Part shown: one piece after another, positions 1 to 5,694 of the stretch
How the letters are laid out: every line of letters starts with the position of its first letter
Position numbering within the stretch: position 1 is the first letter of the stretch
Assembly: GCA_007123195.1 (NCBI GenBank)
Contig: SKLO01000465.1
Coordinates: 1-11,284, forward strand
Source: Verrucomicrobiales bacterium
GTDB lineage: Bacteria > Verrucomicrobiota > Verrucomicrobiia > Verrucomicrobiales > SKLO01
Direction of reading: 5' to 3'
DNA length: 11,284 bases
The notes under the pieces: generated by a model
Seen by the model: only the letters and a program-made list of their open reading frames with translations
Databases searched by the model: none
Told to the model about the DNA's origin: nothing
Position numbers and translations under genes: made by a program

Positions 1-833
1 CCGCGGGACTGGTAGCCGCCTCCGGCACGGCCGCCGCCACGCGGGCCACCGGGACCTCCAGGGCCGCCTGGACCGCCACTGCGGCCGCCGCCGCCGCGGC
101 CACCCTGGCCTCCGCCGGGGCCACCGTGACGCGGCGGGCGTCCGCCCTGTCCCCGGTGATCACGGCGCTGACCGCCCATGCCACCGCCGGGACCGCTCTT
201 GGTGCTGTCGGCCTGGCCCTTGTTGAGCCACACCTTGACGCCGATGATGCCGTAGACAGTGCGGGCTTCGGAAAATCCGTAATCAATCGGCACACGCAGG
301 GTTTGCAGCGGCACCTTGCCCTCGCGGTAGCGCTCGGACCGGGCGATGTCGGCCCCGCCGAGGCGGCCGGCGCAGCGGATCCGGATGCCATCGGCGCCGA
401 AGTCCATGGCGGTCTGGAGGGCGCGCTTCATGGCGCGGCGGAACGAGATCCGGCGCTCCAGCTGGAGGGCGATGTTCTCTGCCACCAACTGCGCTTCGAG
501 TTCGGGCTGCTTGATCTCGAGGATGTCGATCTTGACCTGCTTGCCTCCGGTCATGCCGGACAGTTCCGCCTGCATGCGCTCGATCTGCTCGCCTTTCTTG
601 CCGATGACAAGGCCCGGGCGGGCGCTGGCCACGGTGACGCGGATGCTGTTCCAGGCGCGCTCGATGACCACGTTGGCCACCGCCGCGGAGTGGAGTTCGC
701 GCTTGAGGTAATTGCGGATCAGCAGGTCGCTGTGAAGATTTTCGGCGTAGTCACGCCCGCTGGCATACCACTTGGAGCGCCAGTCCTTGTTGAGAGCGAG
801 GCGGAAGCCGATCGGATTTACTTTCTGTCCCAT
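1..833 (-). CDS. rpsC: 30S ribosomal protein S3, partial, with long Gly/Arg-rich tail
   Basis: S3 sits at the mRNA entry channel of the small subunit and contributes to its helicase activity. The start at 833 gives the family N-terminus MGQKVNPIGFRLALNKDW. A type-2 KH domain follows with the GxxG loop GKKG at residues 78-81, then the C-terminal domain with GRLGGADIARSERYREGKVP (157-176) and YGIIGVKVW (194-202), where a standard S3 nearly ends. Here the frame continues for at least 72 more residues (206-277), made almost entirely of Gly, Pro and Arg with a GGP repeat, and leaves the window without a stop. The gene lies 30 nt after rplV and has no visible Shine-Dalgarno sequence. The identity is certain; the true length is unknown because the 3' end is outside the window. 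Confidence 0.97.
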   Translation of the reverse strand, partial: MGQKVNPIGFRLALNKDWRSKWYASGRDYAENLHSDLLIRNYLKRELHSAAVANVVIERAWNSIRVTVASARPGLVIGKKGEQIERMQAELSGMTGGKQVKIDILEIKQPELEAQLVAENIALQLERRISFRRAMKRALQTAMDFGADGIRIRCAGRLGGADIARSERYREGKVPLQTLRVPIDYGFSEARTVYGIIGVKVWLNKGQADSTKSGPGGGMGGQRRDHRGQGGRPPRHGGPGGGQGGRGGGGRSGGPGGPGGPGGPRGGGRAGGGYQSR

Positions 834-863
834 GGTGATTGAAAACGGTTGGATGTGCGGGTG

Positions 864-1469
864 TCAGGCCTTGTCGGAGTCCTTCGGCTGCTCGTCGTCG
901 CTGGTGGCTTCGGGTTCGGCGGTGGCCTCGGCATCGACGTCCACTTCCTCCGCGGCGGCAGGAGCGCCGGTGTCGGTGGTGGCCTCGGCGGAGTCGACGG
1001 CGACCTCGTCGGTCACGACTTCGCTGTCGGCGTCGGTGTCCGGCTCCGGTTCATCGGCCGGCGCGGCAGCCGCCTTGGGCCTGGCCTTGGGCCTGGGCTT
1101 GTTCTTGTTGCGCTTCTGCTTGGGCTCGGGCAGTTCGATCTCGTCGCTGAGAATGATGGTGATGTGCGCGGTCCGTTTCTGGATCGGGGAGGCGGAACCG
1201 CGGGCGCGCGGCTTGAAGCGGCGGAACGACGGGCCTTCGCCGACCATGGCGGAGCGGATCACCAGGCTTTCGCTGTCAAGATCGTGATTGTTCTCGGCGT
1301 TGGCGATGGCCGACTTGAGGGTCTTCTCGATCAACACCGCCGACTTCTTCGGGGTGTATTGGAGCGTGTCGAGCGCGGCCGAGACGGGCATGCCCTGGAT
1401 TTCCCGGGCGACGTCGCGCGCCTTGAGCGGCGAGATGCGGGCGTATTTGTAAACGGAGCGGACTTCCAT
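864..1469 (-). CDS. rplV: 50S ribosomal protein L22 with acidic C-terminal extension
   Basis: L22 binds 23S rRNA and lines the peptide exit tunnel with an extended beta-hairpin. Residues 1-112 are the normal family length. They carry the N-terminal RISPLKARDVAREIQG (11-26), the SAIANAENN helix (53-61) and the hairpin region GPSFRRFKPRARG (79-91) ending in THE-like AHITIILSD (101-109). The protein then continues to 201 residues: a basic linker (KQKRNKNKPRPKARPK, 117-132) and about 65 residues of Ala, Asp, Glu, Thr and Pro. This low-complexity acidic tail is not part of the core fold and its role is unknown. The gene starts 14 nt after the stop of the unrecognised coiled-coil gene and has no Shine-Dalgarno motif. 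The product is certain. Confidence 0.97.
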   Translation of the reverse strand: MEVRSVYKYARISPLKARDVAREIQGMPVSAALDTLQYTPKKSAVLIEKTLKSAIANAENNHDLDSESLVIRSAMVGEGPSFRRFKPRARGSASPIQKRTAHITIILSDEIELPEPKQKRNKNKPRPKARPKAAAAPADEPEPDTDADSEVVTDEVAVDSAEATTDTGAPAAAEEVDVDAEATAEPEATSDDEQPKDSDKA

Positions 1470-1483
1470 GACTGCTGGCTTGG

Positions 1484-2326
1484 TTAGAATGACTGGGTGT
1501 CGACTTCGGCGCGGTCGCCGACCCGGACTTGTTCATCGGCATCGACGGCGTCGCGGTAGACGGCGCCGGAAATGTAGTCGCGGACATCGACGATCATCGC
1601 GGTGCCGATGGGCTTGTCGCGGCGATAGAGGCGGAAAGGCATGCCGGCGCGCACGCCGTGGCGGCTGCCGACGTTGAGGACGACGAGACCGAGGTCCTCC
1701 TTGAGACTGACGACCTGGGCGTGGTGGAGACCGCCCCCGGCATTGCCGGCGGAGAGCATGCCGGCGGCCAGCACGGCCTCGGTGGCCTGCAACTGGCGGC
1801 CGAGTTCCTCGGTGGCCTGGTCGTCGGCGGAGATGGTTCCACCGGCGAATCGGATGACGGCCTCGCTGAGGCCGAACAGGGCCTGGACGAGAGCGTCCTT
1901 CTCCGACTCAGCCAGGCGCAGGTCGCCCAGGGCCTTCAGCAGGCGCTGCTGGAGGCCGGCATCGTTCTCATCGAGCACGGCGATGCCGAGCGCCTCCATC
2001 TGCAGCCGCAGCCTGCGGTAGCTGTCGCGGAACTGGCTGGCCTCGGCGTTGGCGGTGGCAAGGGCTTCGCTGAGCCGGGTGTTGCGTTGCTCCTGTTCGG
2101 CCAGCTGACGGCGAAGCTGTGCGGCCTGGGCCTGCGAGGCGGAAAGCGCGGTCTGCAACTCGCGCAGCTCGAACAGGGACTCGTCTGCAGCCGCGGAGGG
2201 AACCGAACCGGCCGATGCCAGCCCGAGCACGGCGGCAAGCGCGAGCGCGACGGCCGCGCCCAATCGGGCGGTCGACGTGCGGGCGCGCGGGCCGGTGGCG
2301 CTGGCGTGCTGGTGGTGGCTGGTCAT
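1484..2326 (-). CDS. Unrecognised secreted coiled-coil protein inserted in the S10 operon
   Basis: I do not recognise this 280-residue protein as a named family. The chosen ATG at 2326 is the first one after the rpsS stop. It gives a signal peptide: Arg-containing n-region to about residue 21, hydrophobic stretch 22-39, and a likely cleavage after the Ala run near residue 47 (PSAAA/DES). Residues 52-115 are rich in Leu, Gln, Glu, Arg and Ala with heptad-like spacing, predicting a coiled coil; 122-190 looks helical too. Residues 203-277 form a beta-rich domain (VVSLKEDLGLVVLNVGS at 205-221, then HGVRAGMPFRLYR, IGTAMIVDVRD, and VRVGDRAEV at the end). It resembles C-terminal domains of the FlgT/MreC kind seen in envelope proteins, but only by pattern. 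It lies 29 nt after rpsS and 14 nt before rplV, so it should be cotranscribed and coexpressed with ribosomal proteins. An envelope or periplasmic scaffold role is only a guess. Confidence 0.85.
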   Translation of the reverse strand: MTSHHQHASATGPRARTSTARLGAAVALALAAVLGLASAGSVPSAAADESLFELRELQTALSASQAQAAQLRRQLAEQEQRNTRLSEALATANAEASQFRDSYRRLRLQMEALGIAVLDENDAGLQQRLLKALGDLRLAESEKDALVQALFGLSEAVIRFAGGTISADDQATEELGRQLQATEAVLAAGMLSAGNAGGGLHHAQVVSLKEDLGLVVLNVGSRHGVRAGMPFRLYRRDKPIGTAMIVDVRDYISGAVYRDAVDADEQVRVGDRAEVDTQSF

Positions 2327-2355
2327 GGCGGGCTGGCCGGGTGCGGCGCAGGCGG

Positions 2356-2631
2356 TTATTTCTTGGTATGGGAACCGTGGGCCTTGAACATGCGGGTCGG
2401 CGAGAACTCGCCGAGTTTGTGGCCGACCATGTTCTCGGTGACGTAGACGGTGACGAAGTCCTTGCCGTTGTGGACCTGGAAGGTGTGACCGACGAAGTCC
2501 GGAGTGATCATCGAGCGGCGCGACCAGGTTTTGATCGGGCGCTTCGACTTGGCGTCGGCGGCGGTCATGCGGTCGATCTTCTCGAGGAGTTTCTGATCGA
2601 CGTAAGGTCCTTTCTTGAGGGATCTGCCCAT
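2356..2631 (-). CDS. rpsS: 30S ribosomal protein S19
   Basis: S19 forms part of the 30S head together with S13 and contacts the A-site finger and tRNA region. The 91-residue product has the family length and the hallmarks MGRSLKKGPYVD (1-12), the IKTWSRRSMITPDFVGHTF segment and the C-terminal VGHKLGEFSPTRMFKAH. The start at 2631 is fixed by that N-terminus; longer in-frame upstream sequence is the out-of-frame shadow of rplB. It follows rplB by 56 nt and precedes the inserted coiled-coil gene by 29 nt, whereas in the usual S10 operon rplV would come next. There is no Shine-Dalgarno motif upstream and nothing odd in the protein. Confidence 0.98.
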   Translation of the reverse strand: MGRSLKKGPYVDQKLLEKIDRMTAADAKSKRPIKTWSRRSMITPDFVGHTFQVHNGKDFVTVYVTENMVGHKLGEFSPTRMFKAHGSHTKK

Positions 2632-2687
2632 AGGATGAAGCTGTGGCTGGTGAAGTTGACGGGCCGCCGGGACGGGGCCTGGTGCGG

Positions 2688-3524
2688 TTACTTTTTCTTG
2701 CGGCGCTTGATGATGAAGCGGCTGCTTGACTTGTGCTTGTCGCGGGTCTTCTGGCCCTTGACGTGGCCCCACGGGCTGCGCAGGTGCTGGCGGCCGCCGC
2801 CGGACTTGGACTTGCCCTCGCCACCGCCGTTGGGGTGGTCGACCGGGTTCATGCACATGCCGCGCACGGTCGGACGGACGCCGAGCCAGCGGGTGCGGCC
2901 GGCCTTGCCGCTGGAGATGTTCATGTGATCGGCGTTGCCCACCTGACCGATGGTGGCGTAGCACTCGGCGTTGATCTGACGGATCTCGCCGGATGGCATG
3001 CGGACCAGGGCGTAGTTGCCCTCGCGGTTGGAGAGCACCGCGCGCTGGCCGGCGCCACGGGCCACCTGACCGCCGCGACCGGGCTGCAGCTCGATGTTGT
3101 GGATTTCCGTTCCGAGCGGAATGGCGCGCAGCGGCAGGGCGTTGCCGACCTCGGGCGGAGCCGCGGGCCCGGCCTGGACCTTGGCCCCGACCTTGAGTCC
3201 GCCGGGAGCCAGGATGTAGCTGCGCTCGCCGTCGGCATACTGCACCAGGGCGATGCGGGCGGTGCGGTTCGGGTCGTACTCGATGGCGACCACCTCGGCG
3301 ACCTCGTTGCGGCGCAACCGCTTGAAGTCGATCATGCGGTAGCGGCGCTTGTGGCCACCGCCCACGTGGCGGACGGTGATTCGGCCCTGGTTGTTGCGGC
3401 CGCCGCTTTTGCGCAGCGGTTTGGTCAGGCTCTTCTCCGGTTCGGCCTTGGTGATTTCTTCGAAGGCCGACCAGGTCTTGTAGCGACTGGACGGTGTGTA
3501 GGGCTTGTAGCTTTTGAGGGCCAT
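2688..3524 (-). CDS. rplB: 50S ribosomal protein L2
   Basis: L2 is a primary 23S rRNA binder needed for subunit association and peptidyl-transferase activity. The 278-residue product has the normal length. It shows MALKSYKPYTPSSR at the N-terminus, the RNA-binding domain with GRNNQGRITVRHVGGGHKRR (residues 42-61), NIELQPGRGGQVARGAGQ in the SH3-like domain, and the C-terminal NPVDHPNGGGEGKSKSGGG followed by a Lys-rich end. The universally kept DHP histidine is present, but the residue that is the second His in the common DHPHGGGEG version is Asn here. The start at 3524 is chosen over an in-frame ATG at 3566 because the family begins at MALK. A 112-nt spacer separates it from rplW, the longest gap inside the S10 part. 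Confidence 0.98.
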   Translation of the reverse strand: MALKSYKPYTPSSRYKTWSAFEEITKAEPEKSLTKPLRKSGGRNNQGRITVRHVGGGHKRRYRMIDFKRLRRNEVAEVVAIEYDPNRTARIALVQYADGERSYILAPGGLKVGAKVQAGPAAPPEVGNALPLRAIPLGTEIHNIELQPGRGGQVARGAGQRAVLSNREGNYALVRMPSGEIRQINAECYATIGQVGNADHMNISSGKAGRTRWLGVRPTVRGMCMNPVDHPNGGGEGKSKSGGGRQHLRSPWGHVKGQKTRDKHKSSSRFIIKRRKKK

Positions 3525-3551
3525 GGCGGTGGTCGGTTTGAAAGTGTGGGA

Positions 3552-3577
3552 CGGCCGGCGCGGCAATCATCCGGCCG
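3552..3577 (-). other. GC hairpin in the rplW-rplB spacer
   Basis: Seven-bp arms CGGCCGG and CCGGCCG flank a 12-nt loop in the 112-nt gap before rplB. There is no T tract. It may be chance, since the background is extremely GC-rich and the arms are near-palindromic. Confidence 0.2.
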
Positions 3578-3636
3578 GCGGCTTGTCGGGTCCGGCGGCG
3601 TGGCCGGCGTGGCGTGGCTTGGCGTTCTGGCTGTGA

Positions 3637-3921
3637 TCAGACGAGGTCGATGGTCTCGCCCTCCTTGAGGGTGACGATGGCCTTCTTCCAGTGTGAAGTG
3701 CGGCCGAAATCGGCCCGGCGCTCGCGTTTCTTCTTGCCGCGGTAGTTGCAGGTGTTGACCGCGGCGACCTTCTTGCCGAACAGGCTTTCGATCGCGCGTT
3801 TGATCTCGAGCTTGTTGGCGCGGCGGTCGACCTTGAAGACGTAGGCGTTGTTCGTTTCACCGAGCAGCGATGCCTTTTCGGTGAGCTGGATGGTGTGGAT
3901 GACTTGGAAGACGTCTTTCAT
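3637..3921 (-). CDS. rplW: 50S ribosomal protein L23
   Basis: L23 sits at the mouth of the exit tunnel and docks trigger factor and SRP. The 94-residue product has the family pattern: IHTIQLTEKAS near the N-terminus, YVFKVDRRANKLEIKRAIESLF (the conserved strand-helix with the IK-AIE core), then VAAVNTCNYRGKKKRERR, the extended basic loop, and KKAIVTLKEGETIDLV at the end. The start at 3921 is supported by an AAAGGA motif 9 nt upstream and by the usual length; an ATG at 3951 would read into rplD and lacks family similarity. The rplD stop and this ATG are separated by a single nucleotide, so translation is probably coupled to rplD. Confidence 0.97.
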   Translation of the reverse strand: MKDVFQVIHTIQLTEKASLLGETNNAYVFKVDRRANKLEIKRAIESLFGKKVAAVNTCNYRGKKKRERRADFGRTSHWKKAIVTLKEGETIDLV

Positions 3922-3922
3922 T

Positions 3923-4531
3923 TCAGGCGGTCCTTTGGGCCAGCACATCAAGTGCTTCGCCGGTTACGATGAGGCGGTCGAAGTGGAGCAATTGCTCGAC
4001 GTTGACCTCATGGGCGGACATGAGCAGCACGTCCTGGACGTTGCGGGCGGCGCGGAAGGTGTTGTCCTCAAAGCGTCCGCCGATGATCAGCACGCGGGCG
4101 CTGTCGGTGAGGTCGCGGACGGCGGCGACGAACGATTTGGTCTTGCCGTCGGCGATTTCAAAGCTGTCGACGGTGAGCACGTCGCCGTCCTTGATGCGCT
4201 CGCTGAGGGCGCGGCGGAAGGCAAGGCGGCGCACGCTGCGGTTGACGGACTTGGAGTAGTCGCGCGGCTTGGGGCCGTGGGCGACTCCGCCGCCGACCCA
4301 GATGGGCGACTTCTTGCTGCCGGCGCGGGCGCGGCCGGTGCCCTTCTGACGCCATGGCTTGGCGCTGGAACCGACGACCTCGGAGCGGGACTTGGCACTG
4401 GCGGTGCCGGCCCGCCGGTTGGCGCGCAGGGCGACGACGACCTCATGCACGGCAGTGGCGCCCTTGTCATCCTCGATGATGGGGATGCGGGCCTGCTTGG
4501 CGGCGTCGGTGGTGAGTACGGTGGCGGACAT
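3923..4531 (-). CDS. rplD: 50S ribosomal protein L4
   Basis: L4 binds 23S rRNA and its long loop reaches the tunnel constriction opposite L22. In E. coli it is also the autogenous repressor of the S10 operon. The 202-residue product has the normal length. The loop is unmistakable: KPWRQKGTGRARAGSKKSP (about residues 58-76) followed by WVGGGVAHGPKPRDYS. The globular part shows RRLAFRRALSERIKDGDVLTVD and, further on, RVLIIGG and NVQDVLLMSAHEVNVEQLL. It begins 50 nt after rplC without a Shine-Dalgarno motif and ends 1 nt before rplW. Whether this L4 represses its own operon cannot be judged: no E. coli-like S10 leader is seen, since rpsJ directly follows fusA. Confidence 0.97.
   Translation of the reverse strand: MSATVLTTDAAKQARIPIIEDDKGATAVHEVVVALRANRRAGTASAKSRSEVVGSSAKPWRQKGTGRARAGSKKSPIWVGGGVAHGPKPRDYSKSVNRSVRRLAFRRALSERIKDGDVLTVDSFEIADGKTKSFVAAVRDLTDSARVLIIGGRFEDNTFRAARNVQDVLLMSAHEVNVEQLLHFDRLIVTGEALDVLAQRTA
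3931..3936 (-). promoter_or_regulatory. Shine-Dalgarno site of rplW inside the end of rplD
   Basis: The minus strand reads AAAGGA ending 9 nt before the rplW ATG at 3921. It overlaps the last codons of rplD and selects this ATG over the one at 3951. Confidence 0.6.
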
Positions 4532-4581
4532 GACGAGAATCAGGTTTGGACTGTCGGAATAACTGGGGCCGGGACCGGCGG

Positions 4582-5226
4582 TCAGGCGGCGGAAACGGAT
4601 GACTTGATGGCCGGGCGCAGGACCAGGTAGCCTCCCTTGGCTCCCGGAACCCCGCCGCTGACGAGGATCAGGCCGTCGTCCTCGCGGACCTGGACGATCT
4701 TGAGGTTCTGCACGGTGCGGCGGGCGGTGCCCATGTGGCCCGGCATGCGCTGGTTTTTCCAGACGCGGCCGGGGGTGAGGCGGCAGCCGATGGCGCCGGT
4801 GCGGCGGTGCATCATCGAGCCGTGGGTTTGCGGCGAGCCGGCGAAGCCCCAGCGTTTGACCGCGCCCTGGAAGCCGCGGCCTTTGGTTTCGCCGATGACA
4901 TCGACCGTCTGGCCCACCTCGAACAGGCTGGGCGACAGCGCGGCGCCGGGCTCGAGTTCAGCGGCGGCTTCGAGGCGGAACTCGCGGACGAGGCGCTTCG
5001 GGCTGCTGCCCCAGCGCTTGAAGTGACCGGCGCGGGGCTGGTTGATGCGGCTTTCTTTCTGGTCGTGAAAGCCGACCTGAACGGCGTGGTAGCCGTCTGA
5101 TTCGACCGACTTGACCTGAAGCACGGTGTTGCCGCCGACGTCGAGCACGGTGACCGGCGTGGAGGTGCCGTCCTCGTTGTAGACGTGGGTCATGCCCACT
5201 TTTTTGGCCAATAGTCCGAGACTCAT
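4582..5226 (-). CDS. rplC: 50S ribosomal protein L3
   Basis: L3 is an early-assembly 23S rRNA binder whose finger approaches the peptidyl-transferase centre. The 214-residue product begins MSLGLLAKKVGMTHVYNEDG and carries TKGRGFQGAVKRWGFAGSP, then the HGSMMHRRTGAIG segment and TPGRVWKNQRMPGHMG in the central finger, all family hallmarks. The finger glutamine that PrmB methylates in E. coli (in GQNQTPG) is not kept; the equivalent stretch reads GCRLTPG, as in many bacteria that lack that modification. The start at 5226 is preceded by the strongest ribosome-binding site in the window, GGAGG with 8 nt spacing. It follows rpsJ after 89 nt and precedes rplD by 50 nt. Confidence 0.98.
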   Translation of the reverse strand: MSLGLLAKKVGMTHVYNEDGTSTPVTVLDVGGNTVLQVKSVESDGYHAVQVGFHDQKESRINQPRAGHFKRWGSSPKRLVREFRLEAAAELEPGAALSPSLFEVGQTVDVIGETKGRGFQGAVKRWGFAGSPQTHGSMMHRRTGAIGCRLTPGRVWKNQRMPGHMGTARRTVQNLKIVQVREDDGLILVSGGVPGAKGGYLVLRPAIKSSVSAA

Positions 5227-5231
5227 GTTAA

Positions 5232-5240
5232 TTTCCTCCG
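5232..5240 (-). promoter_or_regulatory. Strong Shine-Dalgarno site of rplC
   Basis: The minus strand reads CGGAGGAAA, with GGAGG at 5239-5235 lying 8 nt before the ATG. It is the only full Shine-Dalgarno core found in front of any gene in the window and it fixes the rplC start. Confidence 0.85.
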
Positions 5241-5283
5241 CTTAAGGCTGGATGCTGATGAAGTGGGTTGGGGCCCGGTGCTT

Positions 5284-5299
5284 CGGGGCGGTCGCCCCG
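5284..5299 (-). other. Small GC hairpin in the rpsJ-rplC spacer
   Basis: Arms CGGGGC and GCCCCG (6 bp) enclose a 4-nt loop in the 89-nt spacer. On the coding strand no T tract follows, so it is not a standard intrinsic terminator. It could be an mRNA processing or pausing site, or chance in GC-rich DNA. Confidence 0.3.
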
Positions 5300-5315
5300 G
5301 CGCGTGCGGATCCGG

Positions 5316-5624
5316 TCAGATGCGAATGGTGATGTCGACGCCTGCGGGCAGGTTGAGCTTCTTGAGTTCGTCGACGGTCCGGGCGGTGGGATCGACGATG
5401 TCGAGCAGTCGCTTGTGGGTGCGGATTTCGAACTGCTCGGCCGACTTCTTGTCGACGTGCGGCGAGCGGTTGACGCTGAATTTCTCGATCCGGGTGGGCA
5501 GCGGGATGGGTCCGGCCACCTTGGCACCGGTGCGCTTGGCGGTCTCGACAATGTCGGCCGCCGACTTGTCGAGGGCGCGGTGATCGAACGCCCGGAGGCG
5601 GATGCGGATGCGTTGATTGTTCAT
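5316..5624 (-). CDS. rpsJ: 30S ribosomal protein S10 (NusE)
   Basis: S10 is a 30S head protein and, as NusE, pairs with NusB in transcription antitermination. The 102-residue product matches the family over its whole length: QRIRIRLRAFDHRALD (4-19), ADIVETAKRTGAKVAGPIPL, SVNRSPHVDKKS and the EIRTHKRLLDIVDPT segment. The start at 5624 is set by the N-terminus; the in-frame extension to 5792 lies over fusA and has no similarity. It follows fusA by 70 nt with no tuf gene between and no Shine-Dalgarno motif, and it opens the S10 operon part of the cluster. The direct fusA-rpsJ junction also occurs in Chlamydia. Confidence 0.98.
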   Translation of the reverse strand: MNNQRIRIRLRAFDHRALDKSAADIVETAKRTGAKVAGPIPLPTRIEKFSVNRSPHVDKKSAEQFEIRTHKRLLDIVDPTARTVDELKKLNLPAGVDITIRI

Positions 5625-5694
5625 CTGGTCTGAGATCTTGGAATCTGGTCCGGGGTGCCACCGGGGCGGCGGCCCTGACGGGCTGGAATTCGGG

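Noticed and set aside
126..842. Plus-strand open frames of 238 and 121 codons at the left edge
   Set aside because: They lie opposite rpsC, whose product matches S3 throughout.
2327..2824. Start of the coiled-coil gene at 2824 (446 residues)
   Set aside because: The extra 166 residues are an out-of-frame reading of rpsS and the end of rplB. The ATG at 2326 gives a proper signal peptide just after the rpsS stop.
3525..3566. Upstream in-frame start for rplB at 3566
   Set aside because: L2 proteins begin at the MALKSYKPYTP segment, and the 14 extra residues show no similarity.
2356..3570. A 404-residue version of rpsS starting at 3570
   Set aside because: The first 313 residues are an out-of-frame reading of rplB and its spacer; S19 begins at MGRSLKKG (2631).
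5284..5299. Terminator at the rpsJ-rplC spacer
   Set aside because: The stem is only 6 bp and no T tract follows, so it is listed only as a hairpin.
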